A DNA stretch of 64,000 nucleotides, taken from Pocillopora verrucosa (taxonomy: Eukaryota; Cnidaria; Anthozoa; Scleractinia; Pocilloporidae). Positions 1 to 11,049 of this stretch are shown here, one piece after another. Where the stretch lies: the NCBI RefSeq assembly GCF_036669915.1, contig NC_089320.1, positions 10,456,233 through 10,520,232 of the forward strand, read 5' to 3'. How positions within the stretch are numbered: the first letter of the stretch is position 1; every line of letters begins with the position of its first letter. The position numbers were made by a program, and so were the translations under genes. A model generated the notes under the pieces. The model worked only from the letters and a program-made list of their open reading frames with translations. It was not told the origin of the DNA and ran no database searches.

Positions 1-3000
1 CTCCACTTTCTTCTCCACTTTCTTCTTCCCTGTCATCTCCACTGTCATCTCCGCTATCCTCACCGCTTTCATCTCCACTGTCATCTCCACTTTCTTTGTT
101 TTCTCTCATGTCACCAACAATGTCGTCTCCAGCATCTCGATCGCATTCATCAACGTCACTTTCCTCTTCTAGTAAAAAGAAATTTACAACGGCTTTAACT
201 TGTAACAGCAATGAACACCGTCAATTGGTAACAATTTTGCATGGGGTTTTAAATCAAAAGAGGACATGAATTGCTGTTATCTAATTAAAAATTCAATTTC
301 TCAAAATCTTGCAGATATTGGCTCTACTCAACCGTTCCATCATTAGCCTGAGTGAAATATCTCGACATAAACAAGAAAGAACTTAAAATTTACTACACGT
401 TTAAAACTCAGTAAACAAGGAATGCTCACGTGTTCACTTAGTGGTGAATTAATTGGGTTTCGCTATTTATGAATAATAAACCATTGCAACACATTAGACT
501 GGCTTTTGAATGCTCCAATGGTTTTAAAAACGTTATTCGCAAATAATCGCTTAAGTTTTGAAAACCACAAATTAATAATTACACCTTTGTGGGGACCTCA
601 TCACAACTAGATAAAATAGGTTTGAATTCAAGACGTTGCTCAAATCTTTGTTTTAAACCATTTTATTTCTCTACTATTTATTCATTCACTCTTCAATCTT
701 TGACATTTTCAGATATGAACATATAACAATTAAAAATGTCCCTACTCAAGAACAAAACTACAGAAAGGAGGGCTAGTAGTCGGTGTATGTACTCCAGATT
801 GAAAGGTTACGGATCGAGCCAAGGTCCACTAAGGGATATCATTGGGAAACTGTTGATAATCGCAGTGTCTCTCCCCGCCTGAAGGTATAAGAGAGAGCCA
901 CGTACAAAAAAATTTCCATCCCTGAATAAGCAGTAAGATAGGTCAGAAGCTTACAACCGAGAAGTGATTATGTATTTCCCGATAGCTGCTGGGAGAGCAC
1001 GGGACTAGCTTATCACATTTCACTACCTAATATGGAGATGTTTATATTTAATGATTATTGAATACCTAAGAAATGAGACTCATTCCCGCGATACTAATCG
1101 GGAATACGTTATGAAAGGTAACACATATATTTTGAAAAGGATACAAACTGTAAAGTTATAATTTGAAGCGCTGTTTAATTCCTTAACACTTGAGATTATT
1201 ATGAATTAAAAACAGGTATTTCACTCTGCGAGCGGGTTAGAGCAGAGCTAAACAGCTTACTTGTCACCAGCTACTGAAATTCACCATTTTAGAGCTCTTT
1301 TAATGAATTTCTAAACCTAGTGGAGACGCAATCAACACTCAACAAGTACACCGTTCATTTTGTAACGAACAAGGACACAAACAACTTACTTTCTTTTTAA
1401 ATAGATAATATAAATACAGTTTCCTCGACAAAATTTGCGATTCTGCCTCAGTTTTTCAGGTAAGGTTCACACTGCCTCTTCGTAATCAGCCGCGAGTTTA
1501 AATGAAGAAAGCAGCCTTGAAGCTCTAATTCCATATTTGGGCAAAAATTGCACCCTAGCTTCTGATTGTTCGGTTTATAAACCCTAGCTTCTTGGTAAAT
1601 AATATGGAGGAATCTATAAGGTTCTTGATCATAAGCTTCTGGATAGATATCCTGGGTTATCTGCACGACTGCAGTTTGCTGATGATGCACCTGGGTTTAT
1701 TGCATAGGGGATGACTCCACGCGAGATCTTGGCAGATCACGAAAAATGCTTAGAAGAAACCAACCTATTACTGAAATTGTTAAATATATGACGCCGTCCT
1801 AAATGGGTACAGTTATGATATCGGCTCTGTAAGCAGCGATTTCTAGATATGTCAGTGCACAATTGGATCTTATGAAATATGGCTGTTCTTGTAAGGCAAG
1901 TGTCAAGTTTTCCTTTTAGAATCTAGAGTCATCTAATCAATTATATTGGTTTTCTGTGTTTCTCATTACCTTAAGGCCGAAGACCAAGTCACTTTTGACC
2001 ATAGCCAGTATTTTTTTAGGATTTCTCGAGCGAATGTCAACGAGTGCAGGGTTAAGCTGGCTTTGATGTGCACTGGAGAAGAAATGAAAGACAAACGGTA
2101 TAAACAAAGAAACTTCACTCGGCTGATGTTACACTATTCATAAAAAGTGTAACCCTGAAAAAGTTATTCCCCTATCATTTCTTAATTCTTCTCGTAGTTA
2201 TCACTATCGCTGCCATTTTTATTCTTACTTTCTTTATTATCTGTTAAGTGCAATATCAGACCCAATAACCGTAACTGACAATATAAGAGACTATTTAGGA
2301 AATCTATTATGTAACAACTTTTTGAAAAAGTTTTTCTAGTTTTTGTTTTGTTTTTTTTTTCAATTAACACTCACTAACGTACTCTCTTCATGTTTCCTTA
2401 ATTTTCTCTTCTAATTTTCCCGGACTTAGATATAAAAGCGCTGCGTAAATTGCCTACAAAGCCTTTAGAGGAATGGGAAGGAAAAGATCTGTCACGAATA
2501 TGTTTGAACGGACGAGCAATCATAAACCATGTTTAGATTTAGGGCTAAAATTCTATCGAACCCAGGCAAAGCACACAATTCGAAACCATCCGAAGATGGA
2601 AGAAGAATGGAAGACAACACTAGTAACCTAATGTACCAAAAATGAGCCGGTTCCAAATTAGAGTTAATATGCTACAGTAAGCGCCATAGTAAGCACAAAC
2701 AGAACTTTTCAAAAAATGAGAGAACGAGTAAGACGATCAAATTGAAAGTTTAAAAATTATCTTCTTCGCTGTTAGAGTTAATGCAGACTTAAAAGAGTAT
2801 CTTAAGGGTCAAACAGCATTTATTAGAAGTCAACGAAAAATTATTTATAGCAAACCGTTAATTTTCAGTGTTTTTTTTTTTTTAATTATCATAAGCAGCT
2901 ATGTTTTTCCTTTGTTCGATACTGGTGGATTCTGATAGCAATGTTATATTTTGCAGCGTGGAAATCTACTGAAAACTACACCGTTCTTGCGGTAAAATTG

Positions 3001-3660
3001 TGGGGAAATAAATATCATGTGAATATAGCTGAACTTGACAAAATAACTGACTGCGTAGGCAGCTAAAAGATAATCGATACACGGAATTATAAAATTTTAC
3101 CCTTAATTGGGTGTATATTTCCCATTATTCTTATTGAACATTTTCCTTTTCACATCTACCTCATAAATCAGTGAGAATCATCAAAAACCGCGTTAATACT
3201 CATTTTGCCGAAACATGTATTGCAAGGTCGGTAACATAGAGTGATTATAACCTGGCTCATTTTTATTAGTTCTTCAATATGTAACATGGTACTTAAGAAC
3301 ACAGAAATTGTTACCAAAATTTAGGATATGAAATTCATGATAAACTATATCTGACGAAGTAACAATGAATACGTTTAAAGAGAACTTAAGCCATCAAAGA
3401 AACTCGAACAAGAAGACAGTTCAAATCCTACTGTGAACATACTTTCAGAAAATATTCACCTTCAACAAAATATTCCATTTGTAAGAACCACAGCCATTAC
3501 AGTGCACGCAACGAATTTGACAGCAAATGCCATGAAATATTATTTGGTCAAAATATATTGTAAATAATAAAATCTTACCTTCTGACTGCAGCAATGGTAA
3601 ACCCCAAATAGGAGTTAAAAGTGTCACAAGGCAAAAACAAATAACCAATTTCGAAGTCAT
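1..3660 (-). CDS. Secreted acidic (Asp/Glu/Ser/Gly-rich) protein, gene 1, partial
   Basis: Two exons are visible. Exon 1 (3660 down to 3579) starts MTSKLVICFCLVTLL, a signal peptide, and ends in phase 1 at a GTAAG donor. An acidic exon (168 down to 1) follows a TTTTACTAG acceptor and runs off the window. Joining them keeps the frame (LPLLQSE then EEESDVDECDRDAGDD) and leads into ESGDDSGDESGEDSGDD repeats. The signal exon resembles that of the complete gene at 6859-10957 (both contain MTSK near the start), so the two are tandem paralogs. The linker exon of gene 2 has no recognisable counterpart here; either it is absent or it lies unseen in the 3.4-kb intron. Coral secreted acidic proteins with such repeats are skeletal-matrix components thought to bind calcium. 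That role is inferred from composition. The C-terminus is outside the window. Confidence 0.72.
169..3578 (-). other. Intron of acidic gene 1
   Basis: This AT-rich stretch lies between the two visible exons of acidic gene 1. An 80-codon open frame at 1448-1690 on the minus strand shows no similarity to the acidic genes and no convincing splice pair in phase, so I do not call it an exon. No RNA gene, LINE domain or clear repeat was recognised. Confidence 0.5.
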
Positions 3661-3730
3661 CTGTAGATGTTTGATACCCGTCGTTTCGCTTCTATTCGGA
3701 AAATGGTGTCATCTGATAAACATAATAACA

Positions 3731-3736
3731 TTTATA
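3731..3736 (-). promoter_or_regulatory. Candidate TATA box of acidic gene 1
   Basis: On the minus strand TATAAA stands 71-76 bp before the ATG at 3660. The paralogous gene 2 has TATAAATA at almost the same distance, which supports both promoters and both start codons. Confidence 0.5.
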
Positions 3737-3739
3737 ATA

Positions 3740-6700
3740 CACTGGATGCAAGCAATGACTGATTAAAGCACCGTTTGAGATTTTTGTGGCTTTCGATATC
3801 TGTTTATTGGTAAAGTAAGAAATGCATCGGAATCTTCGACTTGACTGATGTAAGCACTCTCTCAGAGATTGTTGAATATTAGCAACAATCAAGATATTAG
3901 CTGTTGGGGTCTAGAAAAATAAACAATATCAAACAGAAGAACTAAGTTCATTTTTTTTTTGCCTTATCTTAAAAGAGCAAAAGAGCAAATTTTGGGTTCT
4001 TTTCCAATAACAAAAAACCAAATTAAAATAATTTGGTACGACTGACATAAAGTGCTAAATGTTCAAAATTGACTTCTATCATGTATTTCAATTTTATTGA
4101 TATTTAAGATCTTTGTAATTTTCTCAGCTGCTCATGTGATGAATCAATCAATATTAAAATAAAAAGAACTTGATGCTAATATTACACAGTTATCCCGGGA
4201 GAAACTAACAATTCTTCTGTAATTTTGAAATTAACTGTGGCAACCATACGAAATTTAAGTTGGCCCCACTCCATTTTTGGAAATATTTTCTTTTACTTTT
4301 CACGCTATGAAAAGGAAAAAACACCTTGACTTTCCCTGGTTAACATTGACGTATATCCATCCCTGTGGAGGACTTTCCTGTCGAAGCCGTCTTTAAGAAC
4401 TTGAGCAAAAACTGTGGCAAAAAATGCAATGTCCACTATCTATTTTAGGAGCTAAATTACTAAGAGGTAAGTGTCAACACCATTGATCCCCTTTGTCTGT
4501 TTCAGGATCGCTCTCTCTAATCTATCCATACCAACAATACTCACTTTAAACACTTGTTCACGTGCTCAAGCACGTGCCTTGACAATCGACAGCTGGGTAA
4601 TTAGTGGAGTCATTCGTGAAGTGTGGCTCTTCTCATTCCTTGCGACAAATGACAGTAAAAGTTGCGTTAAGGAAATTGTTGGTGGTAAAATAAGGGGCCA
4701 GAATAACAAATATTGCGAAAAAATGGATGGAACGTCATAAAGCATTATCTACCAACACTTTCCCAACAGAAGAATCATCAACTAATGAAAGTAGCTGATA
4801 ATTTAAAAACTAATCCTTTTACTTTGTATAAATATGATGCTATATTCCAAGAAAATAGACCAGTAAGTAATGAAACTTTGCTAAATGCAGTATAATTGAT
4901 GCAAGTTGTAGATCACATTTTTTCATTTTTAAGACACAAGCGTGTGGTTTATTCACCAAAGGGTACTTGATTTACACCTACACTACGTACATTCCAAGTG
5001 GATTTATCACGCTATAAATCCTGGGAAAAGTGCTTTATGACTTTTAAGGTATGGCAAAACAATTGGTGAACAAGTTGAATAACTGAGAGTAACTCAGATG
5101 AGGCTTCGCTCGATCAAGGTAGATGAAGAGAATTGAAGAAAAAAGACAAGTACAAAATAAGAGCACAAGTTTAATGATTAGTTCCTGAAATCTGATGTAC
5201 TTTTGACCATGAAGTCATAGAAATGCCTTTTCACCGAGAGCGAGGGTGTAATACAGCGTTTGGAAGTTTTTCTTTTTAAATTTCAAACTAGAGTTGCGTT
5301 AAAACACGTAACTTAAACGATTGCTAAATACACTGTTGATCTGAAAATATGTAGTATAATACGAAGATCAACCTGAACCTCTCCCCCATCCCCTCTCTTC
5401 CAACACAACCAATGAGCATATGATCTTCTTTGGTGCCCGCAGGGTGGAAAATTTGAACCTTGCCTGGCTCGGGTGGGGAGTTTGAACCGGAAGTGTCAAG
5501 TCTCTCCAGCGGAATAGTACTGTTACATTAAATATGGAGGTGTTTTTAGGCAAATAGTTCGCTTTCGCGAGCAAATGGCTCAAAACAAAACGTCTGCAAG
5601 GTCTAGGTTTCATAGCTTGTTCAAGGAGTAGAAATTCCAGGTTGCTGATTCTGCTGTTAACAGAAAAATTGGGTTGAACAGAATTTTTGCCTGGAAGGGG
5701 GGGAGAATTTGAACAAGACAATATTCGAACGCTCAAATGCCGGTAGGGATGTTAAAACTTCGAATTGATTGAGGCATTATTTTCCTAAGGAGTCCCAGAG
5801 GTGTAGGGCCTTCCACTAAGTAGCTTTTCTAAAATTGCAAACGATTTCTTTTAATGAAAACCGAAATCTTTAGTGAGTGCTAAGGATATTGCAGATGTTT
5901 TAAATCCTGCTTTAAAAAACTATGCTGTGCACGGAAGCTTACTGTCTCTAAGCTTAAATGGCAATTTCGGGTGAATTCTTTTCCTGCCCCGCGTAGAGTT
6001 TTCTTATGAAATAAAAAATGTTCTGGCTTTTCTATGGCTATTGCAGTATATTTAAAAGTGAGGCTTAGTAAAATTATTGCTATTGTCATTTATGAGGAGG
6101 GAAATGTTTAAAGCACCCCCTGCAAACTGGACAAATCTAGATTTATTTATCGTCATTCGGTGGGAGTAAATCGTTGCGCTTTTTTTCGGAGTCTTGGGGA
6201 AATTGTAAAGCTCATTCATAAGAAGGAACAGGTCAAAGTAGTGCTTCGGACATGATTATCGAATTTTCTAGAACTATCAATCTTGCGAATGAAAGACATC
6301 TTCAAATATGCAAACACTAATCAGATCTTGTGACGAGTGAGCGTTAGTTACAGGACTTATTGAGGAGAATGTCCGATAATTCTATACATCAGTGCCGAAA
6401 TTTTTCTGTAGGCCTTTGTATCACGAAATTTCATGTTACCATTGAACCTGAACAAAAATACCCTTTACCCTAACGATCAAAGACCAGCTTGACTGGCTGC
6501 TAGGTTGCGTGACTAACAGATATTACCACCAAAAAAAAGGAACGGGACTAAGGTCTAAAAAAGAAGTCGTTAAGTCGCTGAAAACTTTTCATAACAACTT
6601 TAATAATAGTTATATTTAAATCTCTATACAAAAAAAGCAAATCCCCTAGGTGATTTTTGTCGCTTAGCAAAATTTTGTCCATAAGATTTTATTCGCATAC

Positions 6701-6858
6701 AAGTCGCACAAAGTTATAAACAGTTTTCTTGTGCAGGTTTCGGTACACCTTCAGCGAATTCTAGCGCAAGAATTTCTGTCTTAGCTACAAGCAAATCGCA
6801 AACTTCTCCTTGCATTGCTCTTGGACACAAGATAAATATCGTGCAATTTCAGTCACTT
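3740..6858. other. Intergenic region between acidic genes 1 and 2
   Basis: No host gene is recognised. Open frames of 60-122 codons (for example 5368-5736 minus) lack domain signatures and known composition. Around 5440-5720 the motif AATTTGAAC recurs in G-rich surroundings, which looks like repetitive DNA. The stretch must hold the 3' end region of gene 2, whose stop lies at 6859-6861. Confidence 0.45.
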
Positions 6859-9800
6859 TCATAATAAAACTACAAAGGATGCTACTAAAACTAGGGCTTT
6901 ATAGACAAATAATCCACTATACCAAGAAACGCCGGAAGATCTGGACCCTTCTAATTCGGTTACGTTTAACAACTTAAAGATCGTATTAGTGTCATTGATA
7001 TGAACGTCACTATTGTTTCTCAAGATGTTTTTGATGAGTTCTTTGATACTTTTGACATTTTTGGCTCGGTAAATGATACCATTACCATAATTTCTGAAAT
7101 CCACAACATGCGCGCCTCCCTTTCTTTGGACGACACTGCCTTCTCCAGTCTTGCTTACATTGACTTCTTCGTTGTCAACCCCATCACCACTGTCATCACC
7201 ATCCTCTGCTCCACTGTCCTCGCCATCATCCACTCCACTTTCTCCGGCATCATCTCCACTATCTTCAACATCATCTTCTCCGCTATCTTCAAAATCGTCA
7301 TCTCCACTCTCTTCGCCACTGTCATCTCCACTGTCTTTAAAATCGTCATCACCACTTTCTTCAGCGTCGTCATCTCCACTGTCCTCTCCCTCGTCATCTT
7401 CGCTGTCTTCCACGTAGTCATCTCCGCTTTCTTTTCCATTATCATCGCCACTGCCTTCTCCAACATCATCTCCACTTTCCTCAACGTCGTCATCTCCACT
7501 TTCTTCACCATTGTCATCTCCACTTTCTTCTCCGTCGTCATCAGCACTGTCCTCACCATTGTCATCACCACTCTCCTCATCGCCATCATCTTCACTGCCC
7601 TCAGAGTCGTCATCTCCACTGTCCTCACCACCGTCATCTTCACCGTCTTCACCATTGTCATCTCCACTTTCTTCACCATCGTCATCTCCACTATCTTCTC
7701 CATCATCATCTCCACTTTCCTCAACGTCGTCATCTCCACTTTCTTCACCATTGTCATCTCCACTTTCTTCTCCGTCGTCATCAGCACTGTCCTCACCATT
7801 GTCATCACCACTCTCCTCATCGCCATCATCTTCACTGCCCTCAGAGTCGTCATCTCCACTGTCCTCACCACTGTCATCTTCACCGTCTTCGTCATCGTCA
7901 TCTCCACTTTCTTCACCATCGTCATCTCCACTATCTTCTCCATCATCATCACCACTTTCCTCAGCGTCGTCATCTCCATTATCCTCACCATCGTCATCAC
8001 TACTCTCATCTCCACTGTCTTCGCCATCCTCATCTCCACTGTCTTCGCCATCCTCATCTCCAAACTCTTCATCATCGTCATCTCCGCTGTCTTCATCATC
8101 ATCATCGTCTCCGCTTTCTCCTCCATCGTCATCTCCACTGTCTTCATCACTGTCGTCACCACTGTCCAAACCATTGTCATCACCACTCTCCTCTTCTTCG
8201 TCATCACCACTGTATTCACCATCTTCATCACCACTTTCTTCTTCTTCGTCGTCACTGCTGTCCTCACCGCCGTCATCGCTGTCACCGCTACTTTCATCTT
8301 CATCATCTCCACTCTCTCCTTCTTCGTCATCTGCACTGTCCCCTCCGTCATCATCTGCACTTTCTTCACCTCCACTATCTCCATTGTCTTCTTCGTCATC
8401 TTCATTTTCCTCACCATCGTCATCTCCACTGTCTTCTTCGCCCTCCTCACTTCCGTCAGCGTCATCATCTGCGCTTTCATCACCACTTTCATCTTCACTG
8501 TCCTTACCATCGTCATCTTCGCTGTCTTCATCTTCATCTTTCACGCTGTCTTCATCATCGTCTGCTGCACTATCTCCATCATCATCTTCACTTTCCTCAC
8601 CACCGTCATCACCACCTTCGTCTTTCACATTGTCATCTCCACCTTCCTCGCCATCTTCATCGTTACTTTCAATGCCACCGTCCTCAGTTCCATTTTCACT
8701 GTCCACTCCATCGTCGTCGACGGTCTCTTCCTTGTTGCTGTCCTCACTATCCACTTCATTTTCTTCTTCACTTTCTTCCCCTGTATCTTCACTACCAGGC
8801 TCTAGGAAAAGATAATTTGATTGGGTAACTGAGTATTTTTGGACAATTTTTTCTAAAAATCTCTAAGGCCGACGTATCATTCTTAATATCATCAGGAATT
8901 CGCAGTGATCTTTTATGAAATTAGAAGTTTTTTGCGTCTTTAGCAAATCTGATAATGAGAGATGTTAAAAGACAGTGTTGAATACAGAATTTAAGAATCA
9001 AGATCACAACGAAGTCTTAAAAAAGAATAGAACTTCAGGAAAGAGTTAGAAAAGCTTCATTTTAAAACAGCATTTTTCAAACGACTCAAAGGTTTCAACA
9101 GTGAAAGGAACGTAGAGATCGCGATACTTCGTTTTTTCGGCTTGCATATATATGTAGATACGTGGCATATTAAAAAAATTAATCAGCTTGATGGGTTATC
9201 AAATTCGTTAAGATGTGGTGTTACGTTGCGTGCGCTTCGAGTTTCACTTTCACTATAAGAGAAAGAAAATAATCCATGTTGTACTCTTTAATTTTTAAAT
9301 ATTGGAAAGTAGAATAATAAGGTGAATACTTTTTTGTAGAAGTATGAGAATTAAAGGGGTGGCACACCTTTGTCGGAGAGCATAGAACCCTAACAGACAC
9401 TTACAAATTAGCTGTAATCGATCATAATTTTTTTTTTGTTTTGTTTCTTGAAAGAAAAAATTCAAAACAGACATATGTAGAATTTCAAAATGTTTCCTCC
9501 ACGATATATGTTTGGGTAAACGAATAACTGTCATTTGCCAAATGCTTAAGCCATATAATGCCCAACGTCATAATAATTGCGCCTAGATTTAACGTCTAAA
9601 ACCCGTGCTCAGGCTGAGGATATTGGATGCATTCTTGTTAAGTGTTTATGTGCTACCGTCCAGAGTTCAACTAACAAGCCGCTAGTACGGGATATGGTAC
9701 ACCTGGGATTAGAAAGTTATCTGATTAAATATTATCATTCACACCACCTTAGCAGTACTGCGGTAAAGGATTCCTATATTATTTCAAGCTTTCCTTTTCA

Positions 9801-10957
9801 TTTAAGCTCCCGTGGAAATGAGTCAAAGCAATTGTTTTGATGAGATGAAAATGATGAAATATTTATGACGGGAACTTCAGGCTTTTTCAATCTCTAAAGA
9901 AGTAACGTGATCGATATTGACGGCCATAAGAAATAATCAAGTTCGCGAAATAAAATCAAAGTCATCTCTGAGACTAATATTAGTCATACGAATAAATTCG
10001 CTCTATTTCAGTCACGAAAACAATCTCAAATAGACGTTATTCACGAAACATGAATTTCGTTGCATATTTGTTTTCTTTCTAAGAAGCACCTTCGCAACTC
10101 TCTACAAGGCTCCGGGATAAACATGATTTCGTGACAGAAAACAAATTAGCAGAAACAAAGGGATTTTTACCTTCTTCATCGATACCGTCAGAGGGGGCTC
10201 CATTTAACTCCTCGTTGAGTGCATTAATCGCGAGTTCTACCGTCTGCACCTCCACAACGTCAAAACCGTGTCCATTCTCTATACCATCTGGAAAAAAATA
10301 GAGAAAAATGTTTCATGATATATGTTGGTTTAGTTAAACTTTGGCCATAAACGGTGTTCTTACACGATCCTTATGGACCTCTCGTGAAGTAAACCTTATT
10401 TCAGATTTTCTTCGCAGATGGTGAACTCTTGTTCAATTCAGTTGTTTAAATTGAAAAACACTTTGTTTAAATCATAAGAAGATTATTTTTGCACTTTAAC
10501 ACTACTGGGCTAAAATCGAAAGAGACAAATTTGCACCAAATGCATCTTTTTTGAGAAAGCAATATCAAGAACGTATAAATTGTTGGTCAAAGGAGGAGAA
10601 AGCAATTAAAGTAATAGTCTGTGCTTAATTCAAAGTTGACTGAGTAAACAGTTTGCTAATGCTACACTTTTTGCAAATTACTATTGTCACCACTAAAACA
10701 CATACTGTTAGTTGACAGTTTGATGGGGTTTAAGGAAAAAAAATGTTGATGATCATAATATAAGCATATGGACTCCTAACAAGCCGTCCTCTTCTTGAAT
10801 CATTTGGAAAACAATTATTAAAGCGAGCTAGGAAATTGTATTAACCAAAACTATAATTGAAAACCTCACCTTCTGGAGCTGGTAACGGATGGCAACGATG
10901 CGACTGGAGGAAAGTCAAGAAAAAGAGAAGAAATAATACTTTAGATGTCATTTTCAT
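6859..10957 (-). CDS. Secreted, probably GPI-anchored acidic repeat protein, gene 2 (3 exons)
   Basis: Exons on the minus strand: 10957-10870 (88 nt, signal peptide MKMTSKVLFLLFFLTFLQ), 10287-10171 (117 nt, linker containing VVEVQTVELAINALNEEL) and 8801-6859. The donors are GTGAGG and GTAAAA, and both acceptors end in AG (CCAG, CCTAG). Both introns are phase 1 and the joined frame is open for 716 codons. Residues about 85-610 are near-continuous acidic repeats of the type ESGDDDGE or DSGDDDGE, with no cysteine seen. A basic segment of about 70 residues follows (contains VVDFRNYGNGIIYRAKNVK) with sequons NVS, NNS, NDT and NVT. The tail is a small-residue stretch (SRSSG) then hydrophobic to the end (ALVLVASFVVLL), as in GPI-attachment signals; a C-terminal membrane anchor is the alternative. 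Composition matches coral skeletal acidic proteins, so a Ca-binding extracellular role is inferred. An internal 240-bp duplication lies in exon 3. Confidence 0.85.
7441..7920 (-). repeat. 240-bp in-frame tandem duplication inside the acidic exon
   Basis: The block 7441-7680 reappears at 7681-7920. Lines at 7501-7620 and 7741-7860 are identical, with a few substitutions elsewhere. The period is exactly 240 bp (80 codons), so the frame is kept. It is superimposed on a short period (24 bp, often GTCATCTCCACTTTCTTC on the plus strand) that fills the whole exon. Confidence 0.9.
8802..10170 (-). other. Intron 2 of acidic gene 2
   Basis: The intron is bounded by GTAAAA at 10170-10165 and CCTAG ending at 8802. 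It is AT-rich, and no other gene or repeat was recognised inside it. Intron 1 (10288-10869) is likewise plain. Confidence 0.7.
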
Positions 10958-11030
10958 CTTCGTCGGGTAGATCCTGCTTCTGTTTAACCTTCGCTGACAC
11001 TGGCGCTTTTTTCTTTAGAGTACATTTATA

Positions 11031-11048
11031 TATTTATAGTCCCACGTG
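11031..11048 (-). promoter_or_regulatory. Candidate core promoter of acidic gene 2 (TATA box, E-box)
   Basis: TATAAATA on the minus strand (11038-11031) is 74-81 bp before the ATG at 10957. A palindromic CACGTG E-box sits just upstream at 11043-11048. A start site about 30 bp below the TATA box would leave a short 5' UTR without an intron. Confidence 0.5.
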
Positions 11049-11049
11049 T

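Noticed and set aside
1448-1690. 80-codon minus-strand frame in the intron of acidic gene 1 as a middle exon
   Set aside because: It has no similarity to the linker exon of gene 2, and no acceptor and donor pair in phase 1 was found at its ends.
5368-5736. 122-codon minus-strand frame
   Set aside because: Low-complexity surroundings with a recurring AATTTGAAC motif, no start context, splice signal or domain; probably repetitive DNA.
7000-8815. Long plus-strand frames (601, 434 and 88 codons) and an extra minus-strand frame over the acidic exon
   Set aside because: They are shadows of the short-period repeat. The opposite strand of GAC/GAT/GAA/AGT repeats reads as hydrophobic or Ser/Pro-rich peptides without stops. 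Only the acidic frame joins a signal exon in phase.
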